Of a stretch of DNA of 64,000 bases, positions 26,312 to 34,591 are shown in pieces (position 1 is the stretch's first letter; each line of letters starts with the position of its first letter). The DNA is from Celeribacter ethanolicus (GTDB taxonomy: Bacteria; Pseudomonadota; Alphaproteobacteria; Rhodobacterales; Rhodobacteraceae). The DNA is taken from the NCBI RefSeq assembly GCF_001550095.1, contig NZ_LRUC01000039.1, positions 1 to 64,000 on the forward strand, in the 5' to 3' direction. Under the pieces are notes generated by a model, which was given only the letters and a program-made list of their open reading frames with translations, did not search any database and was not told the origin of the DNA. Position numbers and translations under genes: made by a program.

Positions 26312-27234
26312 ACCGTTCGCGTGGCCTTGCGTGCTTTGCGGCTCAGGGCCTCGCGGCGGAAAGCCTCGACGGTGTAGAGCGCCAGTGCGATCCAGATCAG
26401 CGGCATGGCGATGGCATGCCAATGGGTGAAAGGTTCGGCAAAGATCAGCACGGCGACAAGGAATTGCAGCGTCGAGTTCCAATATTGCCCCATGCCGACC
26501 ACCGTAAGCGGCAGACGACGCGCGGCGGCGGTGAAGAAGATCAGCGGCACGCCGGTGATCAGCCCCGAGAAGATCAGAAGCACCGTATCCTTGAGCGAGT
26601 GCCCGAAGGCGCCTGCGGGCTGTGCCTCCGTCCCGCCCCAGCCCGCAAGATACGCGCCCACGAGCCAGACCAGCGCGATCGGCAACAAAAGCACCACCTC
26701 GGCGGTCACAGACAGGATCGGCCCGGCGTCGAGCGTCTTCTTGATCGCGCCGTAGATCGAAAAGGTCACGGCAAGTGTCAGCGCGATCCAGGGCAGCGCA
26801 CCGAGCCCGACGCTCAGCACGACGACGGCGAGCGCGGCCAGCCCCAGCGCCGCATATTGCAGGCCGGAGAGCCGTTCGCGAAACATCGCCATGCCGATGA
26901 CGGTCGCGACCAGCGGAAAGATGTAATAGCCGAAGGCGGCCTCAAGCGCCTGCCCCGACTGGATCGCATAGATGAACAGCCCCCAGTTGACCGACACGAA
27001 AAGCGCGGCGGCCAGCACCTTGCCCGCCTGCGGTCCGGTCATCAGGGCGCGCAATTCGCCCAACCGGCCCTGCAACCCGATCCAGAGACCGAAAAGCAGA
27101 CAGGTCCAGAGCGTGCGATGCGCCAGCACCTCGAAGGCAGGCACATCGGCCACCGCCTTGTAATACAGCGGCGAGAGACCCCATGCGGTCTGGGCGATCA
27201 GGAGGGCGACATAGCCTTTTTGCGTTTCGGTCAT
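26308..27234 (-). CDS. rarD: RarD/EamA-type transporter
   Basis: A 308-residue drug/metabolite-superfamily permease with ten hydrophobic helices in two EamA-like halves. It starts MTETQKGYVALLIAQTAWGL and carries the RarD hallmarks WGLSPLYYK, HRTLWTCLL and AFGYYIFPLV. Characterised RarD proteins were named for chloramphenicol sensitivity effects, and the natural substrate is unknown. The reading frame extends upstream to 27579 but that part is antisense to the M20 gene; ATG 27234 aligns with the family start. Confidence 0.9.
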   Translation of the reverse strand: MTETQKGYVALLIAQTAWGLSPLYYKAVADVPAFEVLAHRTLWTCLLFGLWIGLQGRLGELRALMTGPQAGKVLAAALFVSVNWGLFIYAIQSGQALEAAFGYYIFPLVATVIGMAMFRERLSGLQYAALGLAALAVVVLSVGLGALPWIALTLAVTFSIYGAIKKTLDAGPILSVTAEVVLLLPIALVWLVGAYLAGWGGTEAQPAGAFGHSLKDTVLLIFSGLITGVPLIFFTAAARRLPLTVVGMGQYWNSTLQFLVAVLIFAEPFTHWHAIAMPLIWIALALYTVEAFRREALSRKARKATRTV

Positions 27235-27292
27235 GGCCGTGACAAAGCGCCTTTTTCCCACCCTTTGGCAAGAGGCGAAAACGCACAGGGGC

Positions 27293-28420
27293 TCAGGTGT
27301 CCTGCCTGCCATCGCTGGCGAAAGCCTGAATCGCGCGCAGGAAAATCTCCGCGCCGACAGGAATGAGCCCGTCGGGAAAATCGAAATCCGGGTTGTGCAG
27401 TTCCGGCTGATCCTCGCCCGAGCCCAAGAACAGCATGGCCGCCGGGATTTCCGTGCCGAACAGGCCGAAATCCTCGGACGGGCACATCGGGATTGCCCCC
27501 TCGGCACGCGGCAGGCCCGTACAGGCGCGCTCCAGCAGCGCCGTGGCCTCCGGCGCATTGACCGAATGGCTGAACGCATCGTGGAGAGTGATCTCGGGTG
27601 CGAACCCTGCGGCGGTGGTCTCGATCAGAGCGCGGGCCTCGGCCTCGAGCGCAGCCATTTCAGAATTGAACAAAGTTCGCAATGTGATCTGAAGTTCGGC
27701 CTCGCCGGGGCTGATGCCAAAAGACGGCACACCGAGCCGGGCATGGGTGACGGTGCATAGCCGAAACCCCGGATCTTCGGTCGGCAGATCGCGCGACAGG
27801 GCCCCGAGCGCGGGGATCAGCGCAGAGAGCGCCAGCCCCGGCGAACGGCCGTTTTCGGGGCGGGCCGCGTGCGAGGTCTGCCCCGTCAACCGAATGTGCA
27901 ACCCGCGTGAGGCGCAGGCGACAGGGCCTTCTTTGAGCGCCACGGCCCCAAGGGGCAATTTTGGAAGATTGTGCAGCGAGATCGCCAGATCGGGTTTGAT
28001 TGCATCGAATTTCGGATCGGCCAACACCAGACGCGCCCCCGCCCCGGTCTCTTCCGCGGGTTGGAAAAGTAGGACGACACGACAGTCCGGAGCCCGCTTT
28101 GAGAGCGCCGTCGCCACCGCAAAGAGCGTGGCCATATGCCCGTCATGGCCACAAAGATGCCCGACACCTTCGTGCTCCGAGCGATAGTCTGGCCCGGTCG
28201 CCTCAAGGATCGGCAGCGCATCGAGTTCGGCACGGATCATCAAAGTTTTCGGTCCGACTCCGAACAGCGCTGCGATCCCCGTGCCCCCCAGCCCCTCGAT
28301 CACCTCTGCGCCAAGCGCCCGCATCCGCGCGGCCATGCGTTTCGCGGTTTCATGCTCGGCACCGGAGACTTCGGGAAAGCGGTGCAGCTCATGGCGCAGT
28401 GCCACGGCCTCGGACAGCAT
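27293..28420 (-). CDS. M20-family amidohydrolase (hippurate hydrolase-like)
   Basis: Zinc-dependent aminoacylase/carboxypeptidase of the M20D group, cleaving N-acyl amino acids. Typical metal-site motifs are GHLCGHDGHMATL (about 92-104), FQPAEETGAGARLVL and the dimerisation domain around TGQTSHAARPENGRSPG. The late metal/catalytic segment PMCPSEDFGLFG is also present. The 375-residue length is slightly short at the N-terminus. Upstream, an ATG at 28459 in the same frame is followed after seven codons by TGA (28436-28438), so the true N-terminus may have been lost to a nonsense change, or translation may simply begin at 28420. Confidence 0.9.
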   Translation of the reverse strand: MLSEAVALRHELHRFPEVSGAEHETAKRMAARMRALGAEVIEGLGGTGIAALFGVGPKTLMIRAELDALPILEATGPDYRSEHEGVGHLCGHDGHMATLFAVATALSKRAPDCRVVLLFQPAEETGAGARLVLADPKFDAIKPDLAISLHNLPKLPLGAVALKEGPVACASRGLHIRLTGQTSHAARPENGRSPGLALSALIPALGALSRDLPTEDPGFRLCTVTHARLGVPSFGISPGEAELQITLRTLFNSEMAALEAEARALIETTAAGFAPEITLHDAFSHSVNAPEATALLERACTGLPRAEGAIPMCPSEDFGLFGTEIPAAMLFLGSGEDQPELHNPDFDFPDGLIPVGAEIFLRAIQAFASDGRQDT

Positions 28421-28538
28421 GTCCGGGGTGAGGGTTCAGGCGTTGGGAAGCGGCGTCATCTCGGTGTCTCTTGTCGTCAGATCAACGGCACCCTGTCATG
28501 TGTCACGCGCGAGGGAAAGAGCCCTCCGTCACACCACG

Positions 28539-28856
28539 TCAGGGCAGACACTGCGCTTCGACGGCCCGGGCAAAGCCCATGACATCGGCTATGAGTTCGG
28601 GATCCTCTGCGCCACTGTATCCCGCCGACACCACCAGGGTCTGCGCCGCCGCGACATTTCCACCCGAGAGGGCAATGGCGATACGGATCACATCCGGATC
28701 GAGCGTCCTTTCCGCCACCCCATAGGCACAGTCGCGCACCACGGGGCTTTCGCCCTCCGCCATACAGCCGTTCACATAAGCGGTTTTCAAATCCTCCGCC
28801 TGTGCAACGCCGATCTGACACATCACCGTCAGCCCTGCCGCCATGACATATTTCAT
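28539..28856 (-). CDS. Secreted small protein of unknown function
   Basis: A 105-residue protein with a signal peptide (KYVMAAGLTVMCQIGVAQA, cleavage near residue 20) and a mature part with two or three cysteines (NGCMAEGESP, VRDCAYG, EAQCLP) that could be disulfide-bonded in the periplasm. The ATG at 28856 has AGGAGGGG just upstream; the longer ORF reaching 29108 is not credible. Family not recognised. It lies alone between the M20 gene and sodB. Confidence 0.7.
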   Translation of the reverse strand: MKYVMAAGLTVMCQIGVAQAEDLKTAYVNGCMAEGESPVVRDCAYGVAERTLDPDVIRIAIALSGGNVAAAQTLVVSAGYSGAEDPELIADVMGFARAVEAQCLP

Positions 28857-29002
28857 CCACCCCTCCTGATCCTTGACGCGTGTACCGCAAGGCTGAGTGT
28901 CGGAGCATTTGATATCAATTGGAAAATCTCGCGCCCCCGCCCCGAAATGCAAAAAGGGCACCACATGGGCGCCCTTTCCAAAATCCGGCATCGTCTCACG
29001 AC

Positions 29003-29602
29003 TTACATGCGGGAGGCGACGTTTTCCCAGTTCACCAGCTTGTCGAGGAAGTTCGACAGGTAGACCGGGCGTTTGTTGCGGAAGTCGATGTAGTAGGAGT
29101 GTTCCCACACGTCGCAGCCGAGAAGCGCGGTCTGACCGAAGCAGAGCGGGTTCACGCCGTTTTCGGTCTTGGTCACTTTGAGCGAACCGTCGGTGTCTTT
29201 CACCAGCCAGGCCCAGCCGGAGCCGAACTGGGACGCGCCAGCGGCCGCAAATTGTTTCTTGAACTCGTCGACGGTGCCGAAGGCTTCGACCAGAGCTTTT
29301 TCAAGCTCGCCCGGCATTTTCTTCTCGCCCGGACCCATCATTTCCCAGAACTGGGTGTGGTTCCAGTGCTGGGACGCGTTGTTGAACAGGCCCGACTGCG
29401 CCACGGCGCCAGCGGCATAGGTGCCTTTGATGATCTCTTCGACCGATTTGCCTTCCCACTCGGTGCCAGCAGCCAGCGTGTTGCCGGTGGTCACATAAGC
29501 GTTGTGGTGCAGGTCGTGGTGATATTCCAGCGTCTCTTGCGACATGCCGAGATCAGCGAGTGCGTCGTAGGCATAGGGAAGATCGGGAAGTTCAAAAGCC
29601 AT
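29003..29602 (-). CDS. sodB: Superoxide dismutase (Fe/Mn type)
   Basis: Converts superoxide to oxygen and hydrogen peroxide in the cytoplasm. The 199-residue protein has the metal ligands His in ETLEYHHDLHHNAYV, His in NNASQHWNHTQFW, and Asp and His in the signature DVWEHSYYIDF. The GSGWAWLV and ALLGCDVWEH region with the preceding GQTALLG fits Fe-type enzymes, but metal choice cannot be proven. ATG 29602 (MAFELPDLPYAYDAL) matches the family start. A perfect 7-bp inverted repeat lies about 80 bp upstream. Confidence 0.97.
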   Translation of the reverse strand: MAFELPDLPYAYDALADLGMSQETLEYHHDLHHNAYVTTGNTLAAGTEWEGKSVEEIIKGTYAAGAVAQSGLFNNASQHWNHTQFWEMMGPGEKKMPGELEKALVEAFGTVDEFKKQFAAAGASQFGSGWAWLVKDTDGSLKVTKTENGVNPLCFGQTALLGCDVWEHSYYIDFRNKRPVYLSNFLDKLVNWENVASRM

Positions 29603-29684
29603 TGGGGCCTCCATAATTCAGAAGTTGTGCGTTTCTGTCAGGCATATACCTGATCCGATGACCGGCTCGGGTCAAGGGAGAAAC

Positions 29685-29701
29685 TTTGGAATCGTTCCAA
29701 A
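29685..29701. promoter_or_regulatory. Inverted repeat upstream of sodB
   Basis: TTTGGAA-TCG-TTCCAAA is a perfect 7-3-7 palindrome just upstream of a -35-like TTGACC (minus strand, 29670-29675) in the gap between a small membrane protein gene and sodB. It may be an operator for sodB or a weak terminator for the upstream gene; no regulator is assigned. Confidence 0.4.
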
Positions 29702-29785
29702 AATCGCGAACATGGGTTGTTCACCCTTCAACCATCCGTTTTCCGTGCACCCGACCGGGCGCCACGGATCAGGTCTGGACTGGAC

Positions 29786-29944
29786 TCAATTGTCCGGCAG
29801 GTCGATCTGGATTTCCGGTTCGTCGCCGATCGGCGGCACATCGCCCCCCGTGAAGAGATAATAGGCGATCCCAGCCACCAGCACGAGCATCGCCCCCACC
29901 AGAATGCCGATCCCAGTATTACCGCCACCGTTATTGCCACTCAT
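29786..29944 (-). CDS. Small membrane protein, 52 residues
   Basis: Starts MSGNNGGGNTGIG, has one hydrophobic helix (about 13-31, ILVGAMLVLVAGIAYYLF) and an acidic tail ending EIQIDLPDN. AAGGAGAAAGAC gives a good ribosome site before the ATG at 29944. The Gly/Asn-rich start, single helix and acidic tail suggest a bitopic protein with the tail in the periplasm or cytoplasm (orientation uncertain). Function unknown; located upstream of sodB on the same strand. Confidence 0.65.
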   Translation of the reverse strand: MSGNNGGGNTGIGILVGAMLVLVAGIAYYLFTGGDVPPIGDEPEIQIDLPDN

Positions 29945-30120
29945 GTCTTTCTCCTTAAGTCTGGGCCATGACAGGCCGCTTAGATGAGAAACGATTGACG
30001 TTGCGATTGGTTCCAAATAGGGCATTTATGAAAGATCAATTAGAAACATTTAGATTTTTCTGAAGATGATCCATGGACTTGGGGGATCAGACGACATAGT
30101 TTTTTTCAGAAGCGAAAGCA

Positions 30121-30504
30121 ATGAACTACACCAGAGAACAGTTTGCCTTGGATCTGCGCCGTGAGTGCGTTGATGACGTCGTAACGTCATCCGAACAATC
30201 GTTACAAAACCCTCCGGGACGCAAACCCGCAAAGCGACTTGTGACGTTGTCTAAATGGTACAGGTCTCTGGATGAGGAGCAACAACGGACCTGCCGTCAG
30301 CTTATGGAGTACATTGCCGAAGCCTCGCTGTTTTCAACCCTTACGGTGCTCGATGGCGCGTCTCTTATCGCCGAGGACATACGCGACGCCGAACTTCGAC
30401 TGACCCTCAAGAAGGACGGCGAAGAACTTCTGCTGTCCAGCAGTGAACACAGCGCCGATCTTGGAAGCGACCTTCATGAATTGATGTTCCCTTCTCTGGA
30501 ATAA
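30121..30504 (+). CDS. Hypothetical protein
   Basis: A 127-residue soluble protein with no recognised domain. The middle is basic (GRKPAKRLVTLSKWYRSLDEEQQRTC) and the second half is acidic and probably helical-strand mixed (AEDIRDAELRLTLKKDGEELLL). Base composition is visibly less GC-rich than that of its neighbours, which may mean relatively recent acquisition. It sits alone between sodB-side genes and ccmI with a weak AAGCGAAAG ribosome site. No function proposed. Confidence 0.55.
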   Translation: MNYTREQFALDLRRECVDDVVTSSEQSLQNPPGRKPAKRLVTLSKWYRSLDEEQQRTCRQLMEYIAEASLFSTLTVLDGASLIAEDIRDAELRLTLKKDGEELLLSSSEHSADLGSDLHELMFPSLE

Positions 30505-30609
30505 ATCTTCCCCACGAGCCATTCGGTCACACCCGCGTCATAAGGGGTTTCGCAAAGCCCGTCCGCCGGATACACCCTTGCAACGGAATTCTCTTTGACG
30601 GACCCTGAT

Positions 30610-31845
30610 ATGACCTTCTGGATCATCGCTTTCGCCATCGCCCTCCTGTCCGCGATCCCGCTGGCCCTTGCGCTCCGGCGCGCCCATGGCATCGGCGATG
30701 TCGACAGTTCCACTGCCGAGGTGGAGATGAAGGTCTACCGCGACCAGCTCAAGGAAGTGGACCGCGACGAGGCTCGCGGCGTGCTCTCCGCCGAGGACGC
30801 CAAACGCGCCCGGATCGAGGTCTCGCGCCGTCTCCTCGATGCCGACAAGGCCCGCGCCAGCGAAAAGCACGGTGTGCGTGGCGCGCCGATCTGGGCCGCC
30901 GCCGTGCTCTTTGCCGCAGTCAGCGGCGGTGCGCTTTGGCTCTACAACGATCTCGGTGCGCCGGGCTACGAGGACCTGCCGCTCACCCATCGCATCGAAC
31001 TGGCCGAAGAGGCCCGTGCCAACCGCCCGACACAGGACGCGATCGAACAGATGCGCCCGCCCTCGCCGCCCATCATGGAACCGGACGAGCGCCTCACGAC
31101 CTTGCTTGTCCAGCTGCGCGATGCGCTCACCACTAGGCCCGACGATCTTCAGGGCCATATCCTTCTGGCACGCAACGAGGCCGTGGCCGGCAATTACCGC
31201 GCCGCCTATGAGGCGCAGAAACAGGTGATCCGCATCAAGGGCCCCGGCGCCACCGCCGACGATTACGCCGATCTGGCCGATATGATGATCCTCGCTGCGG
31301 GCGGCTTTGTCTCGCCGGAGGCCGAGGACGCACTCACCAAGGCGCTGCAACGCGATCCGCAGAACGGCACGGCGATCTATTACTCCGGCCTCATGTTTGC
31401 CCAGACCGGGCGCCCCGACATGACCTTCCGGCTCTGGCAACCGCTCCTGTCCTCGTCCTCCGCCGAAGACCCCTGGGTGATGCCGATCCGGCAGCAGATC
31501 GAGAGCGTCGCACAGGCCGCAGGCATCCGCTATACCCTGCCGCCTGCCCCGATGGCCGGGGGCTTGCGCGGCCCGACGCAGGAAGATGTCGAAGCCACCG
31601 CCGACATGACCCCCGAGGAACGTCAGGAGATGATCCGCGGCATGGTCGAAGGCCTCGCGGCCCGTCTCGCCAATGAAGGCGGCAGCCCGGAGGAATGGTC
31701 GCGACTGATTTCCTCGCTCGCCATGCTGGGCGAAACGGAGCGCGCCAAGGCGATCTGGGGCGAGGCACAGGTGATCTTCGGCGCAACCCCCGAGGCTCTG
31801 GCGGTCGTGCGTCAGGGCGCGGAACGTGCGGGTCTGGTCGAATGA
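30610..31845 (+). CDS. ccmI: Cytochrome c biogenesis protein CcmI
   Basis: Component of the Ccm haem-ligation machinery that presents apocytochrome c to CcmF/H. Two N-terminal membrane helices (FWIIAFAIALLSAIPLALAL and IWAAAVLFAAVSGGALWLY) flank a cytoplasmic loop with a leucine-zipper-like segment (EVEMKVYRDQLKEVDRDEARGVL); a TPR-rich periplasmic domain follows (residues about 150-330). The 411-residue length fits alphaproteobacterial CcmI. ATG 30610 is chosen so the protein opens with the membrane helix. The stop overlaps the ruvX start as ATGA. Other ccm genes are not in the window. Confidence 0.93.
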   Translation: MTFWIIAFAIALLSAIPLALALRRAHGIGDVDSSTAEVEMKVYRDQLKEVDRDEARGVLSAEDAKRARIEVSRRLLDADKARASEKHGVRGAPIWAAAVLFAAVSGGALWLYNDLGAPGYEDLPLTHRIELAEEARANRPTQDAIEQMRPPSPPIMEPDERLTTLLVQLRDALTTRPDDLQGHILLARNEAVAGNYRAAYEAQKQVIRIKGPGATADDYADLADMMILAAGGFVSPEAEDALTKALQRDPQNGTAIYYSGLMFAQTGRPDMTFRLWQPLLSSSSAEDPWVMPIRQQIESVAQAAGIRYTLPPAPMAGGLRGPTQEDVEATADMTPEERQEMIRGMVEGLAARLANEGGSPEEWSRLISSLAMLGETERAKAIWGEAQVIFGATPEALAVVRQGAERAGLVE

Positions 31846-32315
31846 GCGCGCTGATCACCGATGATATTGCGGTGTTCAAGGCCGCCGTGACCCCGATGTG
31901 CCCGCTTGCCGGGCTGGATTTCGGCGACAAGACCATTGGCGTGGCAATCTCCGACCGGCTGCACTCGGTCGCCTCCCCCACGGATACGATCCGGCGCAAG
32001 AAATTCACGCTGGATGCCGAGGCACTGCTCAAGCTGCTCGCGTCGCGCGAAGTGAGTGGCATCGTCTTGGGCCTGCCGCGCAACATGGACGGCACCGAGG
32101 GCCCGCGCTGTCAGAAAACTCGCGCTTTCGCGCGCAATCTCGGCCAATTGACAGATCTGCCAATCACCTTCTGGGACGAACGCCTGTCGTCGGTCGCCGC
32201 CGACCGAGCCATGCTGGAGGCCGACATGTCCCGCGCCAAACGCGCCGAGAAAATCGACCAGGTGGCGGCGGGCGTGATCCTTCAAGGGGCTCTGGACAGG
32301 CTCAGAAACCTATGA
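31842..32315 (+). CDS. ruvX: RuvX/YqgF family Holliday-junction resolvase-like protein
   Basis: A 157-residue RNase H-fold nuclease; the E. coli homologue YqgF acts in 16S rRNA 5' processing and the family was proposed as a Holliday junction resolvase. Catalytic-type acidic residues lie in AGLDFGDKTIGVAISD (about 22-37), WDERLSS (about 107-113) and the C-terminal KIDQVAAGVILQ. VLGLPRNMDGTEG is the family signature. It overlaps ccmI and the DUF1289 gene by 4 bp each, forming one translational unit. Confidence 0.93.
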   Translation: MSALITDDIAVFKAAVTPMCPLAGLDFGDKTIGVAISDRLHSVASPTDTIRRKKFTLDAEALLKLLASREVSGIVLGLPRNMDGTEGPRCQKTRAFARNLGQLTDLPITFWDERLSSVAADRAMLEADMSRAKRAEKIDQVAAGVILQGALDRLRNL

Positions 32316-32548
32316 CGGACGACATCTGGAAACGCGACGAGATCGAAAGCCCCTGCACGAAGATCTGTCAAATTCACCCGGACACAAGGCTTTGCCTTGG
32401 CTGCGCCCGCTCAATCGACGAAATCGGGCGCTGGTCCTCGATGTCCGCTGAAGAGCGTCGCGCCATCATGGCTGAACTGCCCAACCGCTCACCGGCCCCG
32501 ACCAAACGCCGTGGCGGCCGCGCGGCGCGGTTGAAACGGATGGAATGA
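32312..32548 (+). CDS. DUF1289 family protein
   Basis: A 78-residue protein with the DUF1289 cysteine pattern SPCTKICQIHPDTRLCLGCAR (about 13-33), probably a small metal or iron-sulfur-binding motif, then WSSMSAEERRAIMAELP and a basic tail (TKRRGGRAARLKRME). The ATG at 32312 overlaps the ruvX stop. Function unknown in this family. Transcription of the ccmI-ruvX-DUF1289 unit likely ends at the strong hairpin right after its stop. Confidence 0.88.
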   Translation: MTDDIWKRDEIESPCTKICQIHPDTRLCLGCARSIDEIGRWSSMSAEERRAIMAELPNRSPAPTKRRGGRAARLKRME

Positions 32549-32595
32549 GTATTTGAGCACAAAGGAGACGGGTTTCCTTTGTGCCCGAAATACTC
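32547..32595. terminator. Long hairpin between convergent genes
   Basis: GAGTATTT...GCACAAAGGA (32547-32566) is complementary to TCCTTTGTGC...AAATACTC (32575-32595) with a small internal bulge. It starts in the DUF1289 stop codon region and ends just before the tauE stop, so it should end transcription in both directions. Confidence 0.75.
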
Positions 32596-32601
32596 AAAAC
32601 C

Positions 32602-33423
32602 TCACCCCATCAGCGCCTTGCGCAGCATGTTGAGCGCCACGAGGATCAGGAAGCCGCCAAACACGCGTTTCAGGGGTTTCGGGTCCATGGCATGGGCGAT
32701 CTTTGCCCCTAGAGGGGCCGTGATCAGCGTCATGCAGATGACCAGAAGGAAGGCTGCGATATTGACCGCCCCCACGGTAAAGGGGGGCGTCACATCGGCG
32801 GGCAGATCGACAAAGAGAAAGCCGATCACCGAAGGGATCGCGATGATCGCGCCAAAGCCTGCGGCGGTGGCCACGGCACGGTGGATCGGCACGCCGTAAA
32901 GCGTCATCGTCGGCACCCCGAAGGAGCCGCCACCAATGCCCATGAGCACGGACAGGAACCCGATCAGCGGCGAGATGATCCCCCGCATGATCCCCTTGGG
33001 CATCTCCGAGCCGATCCGCCATGCGGAATTGCCGAAGGCCATGTAGAGCCCGATGAAGATCGCGACCCCGCCAAAGATCATCTGCAATGTGGCCGAGCGC
33101 AGGCTGGAGGCGACCAGCACGCCGATGATTGCGCCGACGACGATCCCCGGCGCAAAGCTCTTGAGGATGGGCCATTCCACCGCGCCCTTTTTGTGGTGCG
33201 ACAGAACGGAGCGGATCGAGGTCACGATGATCGTCGCCAAAGACGTGGCGAGACATATCTGCATGAGTTGCGGACTGTCATAGCCCAGCCCAGAGAAGGC
33301 GTAATAGAAGGCGGGGACGAGAACGATGCCGCCCCCCACGCCCAAAAGGCCTGCAAGAATGCCCGCGAACGCGCCGATGACGGCGATCAGGGCGGCGAAG
33401 GGGAGAAGCGTTGCGAAATCCAT
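32602..33423 (-). CDS. TauE/SafE-family sulfite or organoanion exporter
   Basis: A 273-residue membrane protein with about eight helices and the two glycine-rich TauE signatures (GILAGLLGVGGGIVLVPAF near the N-terminus, GFLSVLMGIGGGSFGVPTM in the second half). Family members move sulfite, sulfoacetate or other organic anions; the substrate here is unknown. ATG 33423 (MDFATLLPFAA) is chosen; the ORF extends seven codons further upstream. It is convergent with the DUF1289 gene and shares its terminator hairpin. Confidence 0.9.
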   Translation of the reverse strand: MDFATLLPFAALIAVIGAFAGILAGLLGVGGGIVLVPAFYYAFSGLGYDSPQLMQICLATSLATIIVTSIRSVLSHHKKGAVEWPILKSFAPGIVVGAIIGVLVASSLRSATLQMIFGGVAIFIGLYMAFGNSAWRIGSEMPKGIMRGIISPLIGFLSVLMGIGGGSFGVPTMTLYGVPIHRAVATAAGFGAIIAIPSVIGFLFVDLPADVTPPFTVGAVNIAAFLLVICMTLITAPLGAKIAHAMDPKPLKRVFGGFLILVALNMLRKALMG

Positions 33424-33496
33424 GGCGCAAAGCGTTAACGACAAAACGCGCCCCTGAAAAGAGCGCGTTTTTCAAAGCCTGTGCCTGCGTTTCCGA

Positions 33497-34480
33497 TCAG
33501 AGTTCGACCAGCACCCGGCCCTTCACCCCGCCCTTGAGGATCGCAGCGCCGAGCGCGGGCAGGTCTTCCAGCGTCACCGACTGCACCATCTCCTCGAGTT
33601 TTTCCATCGGAAGGTCGGTGGCGATCCGGTTCCAGCAGCGGATGCGGTTCTCTTTCGGCTGCATGACGGAATCGATGCCCAGCAGGTTCACGCCGCGCAA
33701 CAGGAACGGGATCACCGAGGTCGGCAAATCGGCCCCGCCCGCAAGCCCCACCGCGGCCACCGAACCGCCATATTTCATCTGGCCGAGGATGCGCGCCAGC
33801 ATTGCGCCCCCCACCGCATCGACACAGCCCGCCCAGGTCTCGGATTCGAGCGGACGTTTGACCGTCTCCGCGATTTCTTCACGCGCCACGAGCCGGCTTG
33901 CGCCCAAGGATTTGAGATAGCCAGCCCCTGCGGGACGCCCGGTGACGGCGGCGACCTCATAGCCGAGATGCGCGAGAATGGCTGTCGCAACGGAGCCGAC
34001 CCCACCCGAGGCACCGGTGACCAGAACGGGCCCCTTGTCAGGCGTCAGACCGTGATCTTCGAGTGCCATGACCGCCAGCATCGCGGTGAACCCGGCCGTG
34101 CCGACCGCCATGGCTTGCCGTGTCGAGAGCCCTTCGGGCAGCGGCACCAGCCAATCCGATTTGACCCGCGCCTTTTCGGCATAGCCGCCCCAATGCACCT
34201 CCCCGACGCGCCAGCCGGTCAGCACCACCTTGTCGCCGGGGTGGAATTCGGGGCTGTCGGAGCGCTCGACCGTCCCGGCAAAGTCGATCCCCGGCACATG
34301 CGGATAGTGCCGCACCAGCCCGCCGCCCTTTTTCGAGAGGCACAGCCCATCCTTGTAATTCAGCGTCGAATATTCGACTTTCACCGTGACATCGCCTTCG
34401 GGCAGAAGATCTTCGGAAATGTCCTTGATATGCGGTTCGGCCAGCCCCTCGGCAGTCTGTTCCATGACCAAAGCTTTCAT
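33497..34480 (-). CDS. acuI: AcuI-type acryloyl-CoA reductase / MDR oxidoreductase
   Basis: Medium-chain dehydrogenase/reductase of the YhdH/AcuI group, which reduces acryloyl-CoA to propionyl-CoA with NADPH and detoxifies acrylate from DMSP. The 327-residue protein has VEYSTLNYKDGLCLSKKGG, VPGIDFAGTVE, the NADP-binding VLVTGASGGVGSVATAILAH (about 150-169) and GIDSVMQP. No zinc-binding cysteines are evident, as expected. The divergent neighbour is a GntR regulator, not the TetR-type AcuR found in Ruegeria or Rhodobacter, and no dddL or dddP is in the window, so a role outside DMSP use is possible. Confidence 0.85.
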   Translation of the reverse strand: MKALVMEQTAEGLAEPHIKDISEDLLPEGDVTVKVEYSTLNYKDGLCLSKKGGGLVRHYPHVPGIDFAGTVERSDSPEFHPGDKVVLTGWRVGEVHWGGYAEKARVKSDWLVPLPEGLSTRQAMAVGTAGFTAMLAVMALEDHGLTPDKGPVLVTGASGGVGSVATAILAHLGYEVAAVTGRPAGAGYLKSLGASRLVAREEIAETVKRPLESETWAGCVDAVGGAMLARILGQMKYGGSVAAVGLAGGADLPTSVIPFLLRGVNLLGIDSVMQPKENRIRCWNRIATDLPMEKLEEMVQSVTLEDLPALGAAILKGGVKGRVLVEL

Positions 34481-34518
34481 GCGGTCCTCCTTGCTATGCT
34501 GCATGAGATTTGCTTAAA

Positions 34519-34591
34519 TGTCTGACAAATGAAAACACAATGCAAGCAAATGTCTGACAAATACGTCGGGCCATGGTTTGAATGTCAGACA
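34519..34591. promoter_or_regulatory. Three phased TGTCWGACA operators
   Basis: TGTCTGACA at 34519-34527, TGTCTGACA at 34551-34559 and TGTCAGACA at 34583-34591 are each 9-bp palindromes, spaced exactly 32 bp start to start (about three helical turns). They fill the gap between the AcuI-like gene and the GntR gene, the third overlapping the first possible GntR start. The shape TGTC-N-GACA fits FadR-subfamily GntR operators. Binding by the adjacent regulator is inferred. Confidence 0.75.

Noticed and set aside
25840-27366. 508-codon ORF across the pentapeptide and rarD genes
   Set aside because: Overlaps two well-supported genes in other frames and its sequence is low-complexity Arg/Gln-rich.
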